Source of the DNA: Leucobacter aridicollis
GTDB taxonomy: Bacteria > Actinomycetota > Actinomycetes > Actinomycetales > Microbacteriaceae
NCBI RefSeq assembly: GCF_013409595.1
Contig: NZ_JACCBD010000001.1
Coordinates: 2,666,001 to 2,730,000 of the forward strand
Direction of reading: 5' to 3'
DNA length: 64,000 nucleotides
Position 1 is the stretch's first letter; every line of letters starts with the position of its first letter. Positions 34,682-44,427 of the stretch are shown piece after piece. The notes under the pieces are model-generated. The model saw nothing but the letters and a program-made list of their open reading frames with translations, had not been told where the DNA came from and did no database searches. Both the position numbers and the translations under genes were made by a program.

Positions 34682-35470
34682 GTGATTGCAGAGACACGTG
34701 GCGACGGAACCCCTCTGATCGCGGTGCACGGGTTCGGGGTGGACCACCGGATCATGCTACCGCTCGAAGAGATGGTGAGCGGCGCCGGCTGGCGGCGCGT
34801 CTACATCGACCTGCCGTGGGCGGAGGGCGCAGCCGACACTGGGGCCGCGACTCCACGGGCGGTCGCCGACGCCGTGCTCGCCGAGGTCCGCACGGTCGCG
34901 GGCGACGGCCCGTTCGCGATCATCGGCAACTCGTTTGGCGCGATGGTCGCGCGCCATGTCGCGCACGCACTCGCGCCGCAGTGCGTGGGGCTCGCGACGC
35001 TCGCGGGCGCGTTCGAGCTCGATCGCACCCGGCGCGAGCTCCCGCCGCGCGAGATCCTGGTTCGTGACGAACGGGTCCTCGAGCTCGCGGGCGAGGCGCG
35101 TGGCGAGTTCGAGGAGATGGCCGTGCTCCACACCGAAGCAGCGCTGCGCGCGTTCGAACGCTACGTGTTGCCCGGAGTTCGCGGTTCGAACCTGCGGGTC
35201 CTCGCACGGCTCAACGCGACCTACACTGACGCGTACGCGCCCGAGCTGGAGCACCCGGAACCGTTCACCGCTCCCGCGCTCCACGTCTTCGGTAGGCAGG
35301 ATCACGTCGTCGGGTTCGCGGACGGGCTTGCCGCCTCAGGGCATTACCCGCGCGGCACCTTCGCGGTGCTCGACGGGGCAGGACACAACGTGCACATCGA
35401 ACAGCCGGACGCCGTCGGCGCGCTGGTGCGCGACTGGCTCGCGCGCGCGGCCGCCCACGGGACGCGCTGA
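34682..35470 (+). CDS. alpha/beta-fold hydrolase
   Basis: 262 aa, GTG start six bases after TAGGCT (leaderless pattern). It has the oxyanion-hole VHGFGVDHRIMLPLE, the nucleophile elbow FAIIGNSFGAMVARHVAHAL, an acid in VFGRQDHVVGF and the catalytic His in LDGAGHNVHIEQPDAVG. These match proline iminopeptidase/esterase-like enzymes of about this size. Not clearly related to the hydrolase in front of it beyond the fold. Confidence 0.86.
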   Translation: MIAETRGDGTPLIAVHGFGVDHRIMLPLEEMVSGAGWRRVYIDLPWAEGAADTGAATPRAVADAVLAEVRTVAGDGPFAIIGNSFGAMVARHVAHALAPQCVGLATLAGAFELDRTRRELPPREILVRDERVLELAGEARGEFEEMAVLHTEAALRAFERYVLPGVRGSNLRVLARLNATYTDAYAPELEHPEPFTAPALHVFGRQDHVVGFADGLAASGHYPRGTFAVLDGAGHNVHIEQPDAVGALVRDWLARAAAHGTR

Positions 35471-35602
35471 GCGCCCGCGCGCGAGACCCCCGAAAGGAGG
35501 TCACCGCACGCGCGAATTTGAGGTTGTCACGCTGTGTTCCCGCGAACATCCCCTACGGTAAAAGGAATGCGCCAGGCACCCGCCGGCGGATGGGGTAGCG
35601 AT

Positions 35603-36673
35603 ATGAGGCTCACACGCGTGAAGGCAGCGACCGCTGCCGTACTCGCAGCCGTCATGCTTGCGGGCGCGACGGCGCTCACTGCGTGCGTGCCAGCGTCTCC
35701 GCCACCGACGCCCACCGCGGAAGCGACGCCGGAGGCGCTCAGCGGCGGCGGATCAGGATCGGCTCCCGCCGTCATTCCCGCGTGCGACGCGGTGAACCCC
35801 GCGGCGCAGGCCGAGCAGACCAAGTTTCTCACCTCGTACGGCAGGGAGCGCATCACCGCGCAGTTTGGCGAAACTGACCGTGCGCTCTTCAACGAGTTCG
35901 CGAGTCCGAGCGCGCTCACTGCGGTGAAGTCCGTAACCCAGGAGCGCAACTGCAACTGGGTCATCTATCTGGATAGCGTCTACCTCTACCAGCTCACCGC
36001 GGAGCTGCCGCAGTCGGCGATGGCGCCGCTCATTGCCGACCTCCGCACCTCCGACTTCACGGAGTCCACGAGGGGGCCCGCCACCGTCTTCACTCAGGCG
36101 ATTCAGACGGGAGACATGCGCGGCACCATGGGGATCTCGCACTCGTTCGTCGGCGACATGTGGATCGTACTCATCGAGAACTCCGCGTCGTCGTACGAGC
36201 AGTCAGCGGTCGACGCGATCCTCGCGGCTAACCCGTCCTTGCAGCGGACCGCGACGACGTCGTGTGTCGAGCACACGGCGCGGCCCGCCGTTACCAGCGC
36301 CGTCGCCGAGATCGAAGCCCGTGGAGGCGACGCCGGGCGGTGGGATGTGGAGCGCGCGATCACGCTCGCCGCGGCAACGTTTGACGCCTGCATGCCGCTC
36401 TCGTGGGCGCTCCTGCCCACCGTGGGATCGGTAGGTCCGGCCCCCACGCCGATCTTGTTCTTCCACTACGGCGACTTCGTTGGGACGGACGCTGACCGGG
36501 GCCTCGGGGTCGACGTGCAGGTCTCGCGGCTGTCGAAGTACTCGCTCAACGCCGAGTACCGCTGGCAGCAGCGCGGTGAGCTGACGGCGTCGGGCCAGGC
36601 CACCTCCACCTACACGTGGGACGTGACGACAAAGTCGATCCTGCGGGAGGGAGAACTTCCGCCCGAAACCTAA
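35603..36673 (+). CDS. secreted lipoprotein of unknown function
   Basis: 356 aa from the ATG at 35603. A lipoprotein signal is clear: basic start MRLTRVKAATAAVLAAVML, lipobox LTAC with Cys28, then a Pro/Thr-rich linker. The mature part has several cysteines (for example in IPACDAVNPAA and TTSCVEHTARP) and two similar halves of about 140 residues may be present. No enzyme motif is seen. Earlier in-frame ATGs at 35534 and 35567 would bury the signal peptide. Anchored outside the membrane. Confidence 0.75.
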   Translation: MRLTRVKAATAAVLAAVMLAGATALTACVPASPPPTPTAEATPEALSGGGSGSAPAVIPACDAVNPAAQAEQTKFLTSYGRERITAQFGETDRALFNEFASPSALTAVKSVTQERNCNWVIYLDSVYLYQLTAELPQSAMAPLIADLRTSDFTESTRGPATVFTQAIQTGDMRGTMGISHSFVGDMWIVLIENSASSYEQSAVDAILAANPSLQRTATTSCVEHTARPAVTSAVAEIEARGGDAGRWDVERAITLAAATFDACMPLSWALLPTVGSVGPAPTPILFFHYGDFVGTDADRGLGVDVQVSRLSKYSLNAEYRWQQRGELTASGQATSTYTWDVTTKSILREGELPPET

Positions 36674-36746
36674 CCCGAACCGGGCGCGATGCGGTGCTGC
36701 CTGGACCGGCAGCGGACGCGCTCCGCGTTGAGGTGCGCGCTCCGGC

Positions 36747-37208
36747 CTACGCGGGGTAGACGAGCCGAAACCGCTCGCACAGCACCGGCATGTCAGGCGC
36801 GTAGCCCTTCGGGCTCTCCGAGTGGAGCCGCCAGAAGCGCTCGTGGATCGTGCGCCAGGAGGCCAGCGTACGGTCGTCCTCTCCCTCAGCGTGAGCGTGC
36901 TCGTCGGTCACCTCGGTGAAGGGCACAATTTCAACGCTCGTCGTTTCGATGACCGCTCGCGGCTCGCCGGCCCCGTCAAGGATGATGCTGTGCTCGCCAA
37001 CCTGCGGCAGCGGATCTCCCGAGAACTCGTAGTCCCATACCGACGACGCCGTGCCAGTCTTTGTGCCGTCGAGCACGAGTTGCAGCAGACCGTCGGCATG
37101 CTCCGTCGTCGCCCCGAACGCCCAGGCCTCGGGAACGTCGGCGGGCAGCGCGGAGTCACGCGCCCGGCACCGCTCCCAGAACTCGCGAACGGCGGTCGAA
37201 GCCGTCAT
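36747..37208 (-). CDS. ASCH domain-containing protein
   Basis: 153 aa. The ASCH fold is indicated by AWAFGATTEHADGLLQLVLD, GTKTGTASSVWDYEF, PQVGEHSIILDGAGEPRAVI and the C-terminal CERFRLVY. ASCH proteins are small RNA-binding or RNA-cleaving proteins related to PUA domains; some act as ribonucleases. The next gene upstream on this strand ends 21 nt away from this start, so co-transcription with DUF3027 and cold-shock genes is possible. Confidence 0.83.
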   Translation of the reverse strand: MTASTAVREFWERCRARDSALPADVPEAWAFGATTEHADGLLQLVLDGTKTGTASSVWDYEFSGDPLPQVGEHSIILDGAGEPRAVIETTSVEIVPFTEVTDEHAHAEGEDDRTLASWRTIHERFWRLHSESPKGYAPDMPVLCERFRLVYPA

Positions 37209-37229
37209 TCGGTGCGCTCCGGGCGCAAC

Positions 37230-37959
<730 letters not shown>

Positions 37960-37967
<8 letters not shown>

Positions 37968-38337
37968 CGAAATCGTCCGCCACTCGCCGCAGCATCGTCG
38001 CGACCTGGCGCGAAGCCTGCCGCTCCGGGTACTGGCCGCCCTTGAGCTTGCCACCGACGCCATCGAGCAGCTTCACGAGATCCTCAATGATCACGGCCAT
38101 CTCGTCAGCCGACTTGCGGCTTCGCTTCGCCAGCAACGGCGTGTCAATCACGCGCACGGAGAGCGCCTGGGGACCGCGACGGCCCTCGCCGACGCTGTAC
38201 TCGAGCCGGCTTCCCGCTCGCACCTCGACGCCATCCGGGATCACCGAAGCGTGCAGGTACACCTGCTGTCCGTCTTCGCCCTGGATGAATCCAAAGCCCT
38301 TGTCCTCGTCGTAGAACCTGACCTTGCCGTTCGGCAT
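37960..38337 (-). CDS. cold-shock domain protein with C-terminal extension
   Basis: 125 aa. The first 65 residues are a cold-shock domain: MPNGKVRFYDEDKGFGFIQG carries RNP1 (KGFGFI), and QQVYLHASVI is the RNP2-like strand. The C-terminal extension (about residues 70-125) is basic and helical and typical of the actinobacterial two-domain cold-shock proteins found beside DUF3027. It binds single-stranded nucleic acid. The start with AAGGGCGAG upstream is preferred over an ATG eight codons earlier. Confidence 0.9.
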
Positions 38338-38508
38338 GTCTCGCCCTTCCCTTCGCGGCATGCGCCGCAGTGGCCTTTCCGGCCCAACGTTTTCGAGCGC
38401 GGCCGTATGGCCACGCGTTGATTAGCAGTCTAGCCGTTCGGCCCTTTAGAACTGTGCGAAATCGCATCGCAGAGGGACCATGCACACGCGCGCGCTAAAC
38501 TCGGTGGA

Positions 38509-38775
38509 ATGAGCACCGAAGAAACCAGCACCCCGTCGCTGTTCGAGCGGATTCTCGCCTACGCGACAGTCTCGATCATTGTCGTCGCACTCGGTTCGTT
38601 CTTTGCGACGCTCATTGTCGGCATGAGCAACCGGCAGGCCGTCGCCGAGGGGTTCTGGCCCGTGGTCTACGGGATCTCGCTGTTCGCGCTCCCAATCGGG
38701 TTCGTGATGCTCATCGTCCTGCTGCTCGTGGCGCAGCGTCGCCGCAGCCGGGATGCCCGCCGCGGAACCAACTAG
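38509..38775 (+). CDS. small two-helix membrane protein
   Basis: 88 aa. Two helices: YATVSIIVVALGSFFATLIV and PVVYGISLFALPIGFVMLIV, with a basic C-terminus QRRRSRDARRG. The ATG follows TAAACT and a 7-nt gap. Its 3' end overlaps the start of the helicase-associated gene by 23 nt. This small gene commonly sits between the cold-shock and helicase-associated genes in relatives. Function unknown. Confidence 0.7.
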   Translation: MSTEETSTPSLFERILAYATVSIIVVALGSFFATLIVGMSNRQAVAEGFWPVVYGISLFALPIGFVMLIVLLLVAQRRRSRDARRGTN

Positions 38776-40636
38776 CCAGGCTCGCCCGTTGAGTGGCACG
38801 CTCGCGCTCTCGTCCCTGATCGCCTCGCTCGACCGGGCGGGGCTTGAGTCGCTCGTGCGCTCGCGCCGTGTTGCCGTCCCTACGTCGGTGCACGACTCGC
38901 TCGATCTCGCGAGCGAGCTGCTCAAGCCTGAATCGATCTCGCAGGCGCTCACGCTCCTCCCGAGGGTGCAGCTTGCCCGGCTCGCACGGGCCCGAGAGGG
39001 CGCAGCGTCTCGTGAGCCGTCGCCGATCCTGACCGACGGCGCCGCGGACGCGGCGGCCGGCAACCTTCTTCGCGCGCGTGGCCTGCTCGGTGCGGGCGAC
39101 GCGGAGCTTCCCGAGGTTACTGCTGCGCTCGATGCGCTGCTCGCCGCTCGTGGTCTCACCGTCGACACGCTCCTTGCGGGCGCTCCCGCCGACGCGCACG
39201 GCACGGACGCCGACGCCGCCGACACCTCGTCGTGGTTTGCGGCGGCCCTCGCCGCCACCGGTCAGGCCGCCTGGCTGCTGCGCGAGCTCGAACGCACCCC
39301 AGCGAAGCTCAATCGGAACGGCGACGTCGCCTCCGCCTGGCTGCGCACCGCTGAGGATCGGCTCGCCATTCCCCACGCCGGAGAACTCATCGTGCTGTTG
39401 CGCGAGGCAGGGCTCGCCCACGCGTCCGACGGACTCTGCTTGTCAGCGGGAGGCGACTGGCTCGCGGCGAGTCACGATGACAGGTGGATCGCCCTGGCGC
39501 GGGCCGCCGTTGAGCTGATGCCGGGCGAGCTCCGCGGGCTCCTCGTCGGCGCGACCGCGGGGTCGCCGCTCGCGCCACACGTGGCCGAGTTCCCCGCACA
39601 GTTTCCGCTCGCCACCGAACCGACCTTCGCCGCGATCGACCGCGCAGCCGCACTCTGGGAGCGCATCGGGCTCACCGTGGCTGGGCATTTCAGCGACGTC
39701 GGGATCGCCGCGCTGCGCGGCGCGCTCGCTGTCCCGGGCCAGGCCCCACTGCTCGGGTTCCCCGACCCGGCACCCGGGATCTACATTCAGCCCGACCTTT
39801 CGGTCGTCGTCCCCGGTCCGCTCGGCGCCGCAGATGAGGCCGCGCTCGCCGCGATCGCACTGCCCGAACAGCTCGGCGTCGCGTCGACGCTGCGAATCTC
39901 GGAGGGCACCCTCTCGGAAGCGTTCCACCGCGGTCTCGATGGCGCGGCCATCCGGAAGCTGATTGATGGCCTCGCGCTGACGGGTATCCCGCAGCCGGTC
40001 GACTATCTCATCACGGCATTGAGCGAGCGGGCCGGAAGCATCGTCGTCAGCCCGTACCTGAACGAACAGTGGCGCACCCGGGTCGAGTTCGCAAGGCCCG
40101 AGCTCCGGTCGACTGTGCTCGTCGACCGGAGGCTCGCGCACCTGCAATTGCACGAGCCTGACCCGCAACCGACGGACTCGTTCGAAGCGCTCACCACGGA
40201 CGCAGCCGTGCTCTATTCGCGGCTTCGCGCCGATCACGTGCTCGCCGCGCTCCTCGATGCCCGCTACCCGGCCCGCGGCGCCGATGGGCTCGTCGCGGCG
40301 AGCGAGGGCCGCGAGCGCGCCACCGGTGCCCGCATGCCTGCCCAGGCGACGACGCCCGACGCGTCCGAGCGCCGCGCTTCCGCGACGGAGGCGCTCGTTG
40401 AACGCGTGCTCGAATCCGCAAGCGACGGGCCCACCGACACGAGCCGGCTCATCACGCTCGCGATTCGCGACCGCACGCGGCTCGAGGTGAGTGTCGAGAT
40501 TCGGGGAGAGGCCCGCACCTTCGCCATCGTGCCGGTCTCGCTCGCTGGCGGGCGCATGCGCGCACTCGACGAGACCGCCGGGGTCGAGCGCACGCTACCG
40601 CTTGAGGCGATCACCGCCATCACGCAGCTCCCCTAG
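38753..40636 (+). CDS. helicase-associated domain protein (Helicase_C_3)
   Basis: 627 aa. The N-terminal LASLIASLDRAGLE-like winged-helix region (here ALSSLIASLDRAGLESLV) is followed by a long helical middle and, after residue 330, LGFPDPAPGIYIQPDLSVVV, the signature of the Helicase_C_3 domain that accompanies XPB helicases in actinobacteria. It lacks ATPase motifs. In most relatives the XPB gene follows at once; here XPB is 13.5 kb away. A role in nucleotide-excision repair or helicase regulation is assumed from this association. Confidence 0.85.
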   Translation: MPAAEPTSQARPLSGTLALSSLIASLDRAGLESLVRSRRVAVPTSVHDSLDLASELLKPESISQALTLLPRVQLARLARAREGAASREPSPILTDGAADAAAGNLLRARGLLGAGDAELPEVTAALDALLAARGLTVDTLLAGAPADAHGTDADAADTSSWFAAALAATGQAAWLLRELERTPAKLNRNGDVASAWLRTAEDRLAIPHAGELIVLLREAGLAHASDGLCLSAGGDWLAASHDDRWIALARAAVELMPGELRGLLVGATAGSPLAPHVAEFPAQFPLATEPTFAAIDRAAALWERIGLTVAGHFSDVGIAALRGALAVPGQAPLLGFPDPAPGIYIQPDLSVVVPGPLGAADEAALAAIALPEQLGVASTLRISEGTLSEAFHRGLDGAAIRKLIDGLALTGIPQPVDYLITALSERAGSIVVSPYLNEQWRTRVEFARPELRSTVLVDRRLAHLQLHEPDPQPTDSFEALTTDAAVLYSRLRADHVLAALLDARYPARGADGLVAASEGRERATGARMPAQATTPDASERRASATEALVERVLESASDGPTDTSRLITLAIRDRTRLEVSVEIRGEARTFAIVPVSLAGGRMRALDETAGVERTLPLEAITAITQLP

Positions 40637-40721
40637 TGGCACGGCCACCGGGGTTGGAGCGTGCCGCGCCGCCCCGCTCGGGTTACACTTGCAAAGTCTA
40701 TGTAAGGCTTTGGGGGTTTCA

Positions 40722-42446
40722 ATGTTGAGAATGCTGGGTGCGATCCTCGCTTCCGCGCTTGTATTCGGCGCATCGGTGCCGGCTGACGCGACCGCTGCGT
40801 TCGCCGCCCCGCCCGCGGTCGAGCCGGCGTACACGGACCACAAGCGGCCGCTCGACGCCGAGGCGCCTGCACAAGAGGAAGCCCCGGAGACACCCGAGTC
40901 TCCTGACGTCGTCGGCGCGCCGACGACGCTCCCAGAGGTCGTTGGCGGCAGAGCCATCGTCGGCACGCCCGCGTCCGCGGCCCTCGGCGTCTGGCCTGAC
41001 GCCGAGCTCGAGTTCGAGATCATTTGGCAACGCGACGGAGTGGACATCGCTGGGGCCCAGGGCGACAGCTACACGCCGAGCGCTGACGACCTCGGGGCCA
41101 CCCTCAGCGCCGCGGTCACTGCGACCGCGCCGAGCGGCGCGTCTCTGACAGTCTCCACGCAGCCAGTCATCGTCGAGGCGGGCACGTTCGAACTCGCAGC
41201 GGTGAGCCTCACTGGCGCGACCTCCGTTGGCAGCGCCCTGAAGACGGTACTCGCTTCGCAGGCCCCCGCTGACGCCACGCTCAGCTACCGATGGACCCGC
41301 AGCGGCGCGACGATCGCGGGAGCGACCGGCGCAAGCTACGCGCTGACCGCTGCAGACCTCGGCAAAGCGGTCACCGTCACCGTTTCAGCGACGCGGCCCG
41401 GCTACGAAGTAGCCACCCGGACCTCAGCGCCGACCCGCGCGGTCACAGCCGGCGCCCTTGCCGTTGCAAAGCCGGCCATCTCCGGCACCGCCGCCGTCGG
41501 CAAGACGCTGACGGGCAGGCCAGGCACCTGGGGCCCGAAGCCAGTCAAGCTGCAGTACCAGTGGCTGCGAAACGGCAAGGCCATCCCGAAAGCGACAGGC
41601 GCCACCTACAAACTCGCGGCCGCCGACGCTGGCAAACGAATCACCTTCCGCGTCACCGGCACGCTTGGTGGATACACGACCGCGACGCAGACCTCCGGGG
41701 CGACCGCCGCGGTGCCGCGATCGCTGTCGGCCGCACCTGCTCCAGCCGTCGCCGGCACCGTGAAGGTCGGCCAGACCCTCTCCGCGAAGCCGGGAACCTG
41801 GAAGCCCGCTCCAGTCAAGCTCTCGTACCAGTGGCTTCGCAACGGCTCTGCAATCAAGGGCGCGACGAAGAGCACCTACAAGCTCACTTCGGCAGATGGT
41901 GGCGCGAAGATCAGCGTCAGGGTGACCGGGAAGAAGTCCGGCTACCTCACGGTCACCAAGACCTCTGCAACGAAGAGCGTGCCCCGTGTGCTCGGCACCT
42001 CCAAGCCAAAGATCTCCGGCACAAAACTTGTCGGATCGAGCCTCACCGTGAACCGTGGCAAGTGGACGGCCGGCACCACGCTCAAAGTTCAGTGGCTCCG
42101 CAACGGTGCCGCGATCAAGGGCGCGACGAAGACTACCTATAAGCTCTCCGCCGCGGACGCGGGCAAGCGGATCTCCGTTCGCGTCACTGGGAGCAAGTCG
42201 GGCTACACCGCCGCGTCGCAGACCTCGGCGGCCACCGGCAGCATCGGGTACCCGTCGCGCACCCGACCGAACAGCGTCGGGTCGTGCCCAAGCTGGGCGC
42301 CGGTAAAGGGCAACGTGAACTCGAGTCGCGGCACGAAGATCTACCACGTCCCAGGTAGCACCTACTATTCCCGAACGAATCCCGAGGAGTGTTTCTCGAA
42401 TGCGAGCGCCGCCCAACGGGCAGGTTACCGAGCGCCGCTGCGATAG
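40722..42446 (+). CDS. secreted Ig-like repeat protein with C-terminal metal-binding-like domain
   Basis: 574 aa. A signal peptide ends near AFAAPP (residue 29). Five tandem repeats of about 85-90 residues start near residues 73, 161, 249, 340 and 427; the best conserved read GTAAVGKTLTGRPGTWGP, QYQWLRNGKAIPKATGATYK and ADAGKRITFRVTG. The final 55 residues (from 520) hold KIYHVPGSTYYSRTNPEECF and ASAAQRAGYR, a small domain found at the C-termini of secreted nucleases and envelope proteins. No sortase motif or C-terminal helix is seen, so it is probably released or wall-associated. Its function is not evident; adhesion or carbohydrate binding is a guess. Confidence 0.85.
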   Translation: MLRMLGAILASALVFGASVPADATAAFAAPPAVEPAYTDHKRPLDAEAPAQEEAPETPESPDVVGAPTTLPEVVGGRAIVGTPASAALGVWPDAELEFEIIWQRDGVDIAGAQGDSYTPSADDLGATLSAAVTATAPSGASLTVSTQPVIVEAGTFELAAVSLTGATSVGSALKTVLASQAPADATLSYRWTRSGATIAGATGASYALTAADLGKAVTVTVSATRPGYEVATRTSAPTRAVTAGALAVAKPAISGTAAVGKTLTGRPGTWGPKPVKLQYQWLRNGKAIPKATGATYKLAAADAGKRITFRVTGTLGGYTTATQTSGATAAVPRSLSAAPAPAVAGTVKVGQTLSAKPGTWKPAPVKLSYQWLRNGSAIKGATKSTYKLTSADGGAKISVRVTGKKSGYLTVTKTSATKSVPRVLGTSKPKISGTKLVGSSLTVNRGKWTAGTTLKVQWLRNGAAIKGATKTTYKLSAADAGKRISVRVTGSKSGYTAASQTSAATGSIGYPSRTRPNSVGSCPSWAPVKGNVNSSRGTKIYHVPGSTYYSRTNPEECFSNASAAQRAGYRAPLR

Positions 42447-42455
42447 GAGAGGTTT

Positions 42456-42493
42456 CGGGGCGCAGGCGTCGGATCCACCGACCCTGCGCCCCG
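42456..42493. terminator. bidirectional terminator hairpin
   Basis: CGGGGCGCAGG pairs with CCTGCGCCCCG and the inner GTCGG with CCGAC, with a single bulged base and a 5-nt loop. It separates the converging repeat-protein gene and the catabolic operon. Confidence 0.65.
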
Positions 42494-42504
42494 GACAGGG
42501 CCTA

Positions 42505-44427
42505 CTAGATGACTCGGTCGTTCCCGCCGTCGACGCTCAAGTGGGCGCCGGTCGTCGCCGGGAACCGCTCGCAGAAGGCGACGACCGCCTCGGCGACGGT
42601 CCGACTGCGCACCTCAGTACGGAGTAGGTTGCGGGTGCGGTATTCCTCGACAGAGAGGCCGTAGTTCGCAGCGCGGGCCGCGAGCAGCTCAGGCGTCCAG
42701 ATCGCCGTGTCGAACACGGCGTCGGGCTCAACCTGATTCACCCTGATGCCGTCGGCGGCCCACTCGAGCGCCGCAACGCGCGCGAGCTGAGCGGCTGCAG
42801 TCTTGCTCGCCGAGTACGCGGCGACACCGGGGCCAGGGGCGGCGACGTTCTTCGTCGACACGAGCACGACGCGACCCCCGTTCGGCGCGAGGGCGAGCAC
42901 GGGGTGCACCGCACGAAACAGCCGCGCGACCGCGGTTACGTTCACGCGGAATGCGCGATCCCAGACCTCGTCGTCAAGCTCTGCGAGTGCCTGGCTCGGC
43001 GGGAAGATACCCGCCGCAACGACAACCATGTCGACGCCGCCGAACTCGCGAACCGCAGTCTCGACCGCCGCTTCGATAGTCTCGGGTGCACTCACGTCAC
43101 CGGTGACACCGCGCCAGGAATCGCTGTCGCTGAGCGTGGTGACCGCAGCGTTCAGGTCGATCCCGACGACCGCAGCGCCCTGCGCGAGGAGCAGCTCGGC
43201 GATGGCCCGGCCGATCCCCGACGCAGCACCAGTGACGACGGCGACCTCTCCCCCGAGCGGCTTCGCCTGCTTTCCTGCGAGCTTCAGCTGTTCGAGCGTC
43301 CAGTACTCGATATCGAAGGAGTCCGCCTCCGAGAGTGATCCGTACGTCCCAATCGCGTCGGCCGCGTCGATGACGTCGAGCGTGTGGAGAGCAATATCTC
43401 CGGCGATCTTGAGTTCCTTGGTCGTCGCGCCGGTCACCAGCAGCCCGAGCTCTGGGTCGAGCACGACGCGCGGCGCGGGGTGCAACGGCGACACGGCCGG
43501 GTTGGCCCGCGCGGCGTGCCGCTCAAAGTAGGCACGATACTCGGCCGCGTATGCCTCAACGTCACGACCGATCATGGGCGTGCGCTTGGTGTGGATGACG
43601 TGCTCGGGCGTCGCGGTTCCGCGGCGCGTAAGCTCAGCCAACCCGGGGCGGGCGGCGAACTCGGCGCCGCGCGCGGAGCGCGTCTGACGCACGAGCATGG
43701 GGGTGCCCGCGGCCCGAGACACGTCGCGCCGAAGCGTCGCGAGTTCTGTGACAGTTCCGGACGCCGGCGCTGTTCCGCCTGGGTTACCCCACGTGCTGAC
43801 GCCCAGGTGCGTATCGGCGAGCGAGACAAGCTCGCGGTGTCGCGAGAGCGCCGTATCGGCGGCGTCGGCGAAGGTAAAGAGCCCATGGTTTCGAAGCACC
43901 ACCGCGTCGACGCCCGACACGTCGCTGTCGGCGATGAGCCGCGCGAGCGGGAACCCGGGCATGACGTATGGCAGCACGAGCACGCGTTCCCCGAGCACGG
44001 CAACGATCTCCGCGTCAGAGAGCCCGCTGTTCGTCAGCGCGACAATCGCGTTCGCGTGCGAGTGCAGCACGGCCTTGCCCGGCAGGTAGGCGTGGAGCAG
44101 CGCCTCGATCGATGCCGTCGGCGCTGCCGCGTCGAGTGAGGCCTGACGCAGCTCGTTCACCATTGTCACATCGTCGAGTTCGGCGAGCGAGAGGAGTTCT
44201 GCGAGCCTGTCGAGGCGCAGCGGGGCGAAGCCCGGCGCCTCGATCGTGCCGAGATCCCACCCGCTGCCCTTGACGAGCACGAGATCAACCGGAGCACCCG
44301 TGACGTCGATACCGGTGGTCTTGATCGACGTGTTGCCGCCGCCGTGGAGCACGAGCGACGGGTCACCACCAAGCTCTCGGCTCACGCGGACGATGACGTC
44401 GAGGTCGCGCTGCAGTTCGGTTGTCAC
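42505..44427 (-). CDS. class II aldolase-short-chain dehydrogenase fusion (RhaD/SDR type)
   Basis: 640 aa, GTG start overlapping the kinase stop (GTGA). Residues 1-380 are a class II aldolase/adducin domain: LHGGGNTSIKTTG, HSHANAIVALTNSG and VLRNHGLFTFADAADTALSR supply the metal-binding and phosphate-binding pattern. From about residue 395 follows an SDR with AVVTGAASGIGRAIAELLLA (GxxxGxG), VVVAAGIFPPSQ and catalytic YSASK. Family members cleave rhamnulose-1-phosphate-type ketoses and reduce or oxidise the aldehyde. The reaction here is unknown. Last gene of the operon. Confidence 0.88.
   Translation of the reverse strand: MTTELQRDLDVIVRVSRELGGDPSLVLHGGGNTSIKTTGIDVTGAPVDLVLVKGSGWDLGTIEAPGFAPLRLDRLAELLSLAELDDVTMVNELRQASLDAAAPTASIEALLHAYLPGKAVLHSHANAIVALTNSGLSDAEIVAVLGERVLVLPYVMPGFPLARLIADSDVSGVDAVVLRNHGLFTFADAADTALSRHRELVSLADTHLGVSTWGNPGGTAPASGTVTELATLRRDVSRAAGTPMLVRQTRSARGAEFAARPGLAELTRRGTATPEHVIHTKRTPMIGRDVEAYAAEYRAYFERHAARANPAVSPLHPAPRVVLDPELGLLVTGATTKELKIAGDIALHTLDVIDAADAIGTYGSLSEADSFDIEYWTLEQLKLAGKQAKPLGGEVAVVTGAASGIGRAIAELLLAQGAAVVGIDLNAAVTTLSDSDSWRGVTGDVSAPETIEAAVETAVREFGGVDMVVVAAGIFPPSQALAELDDEVWDRAFRVNVTAVARLFRAVHPVLALAPNGGRVVLVSTKNVAAPGPGVAAYSASKTAAAQLARVAALEWAADGIRVNQVEPDAVFDTAIWTPELLAARAANYGLSVEEYRTRNLLRTEVRSRTVAEAVVAFCERFPATTGAHLSVDGGNDRVI

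Noticed and set aside
35535..35548. LexA (SOS) box before the lipoprotein gene
   Set aside because: TGTTC-CCGC-GAACA is a dyad, but the orientation is GTTC-N4-GAAC, opposite to the GAAC-N4-GTTC of actinobacterial LexA boxes.
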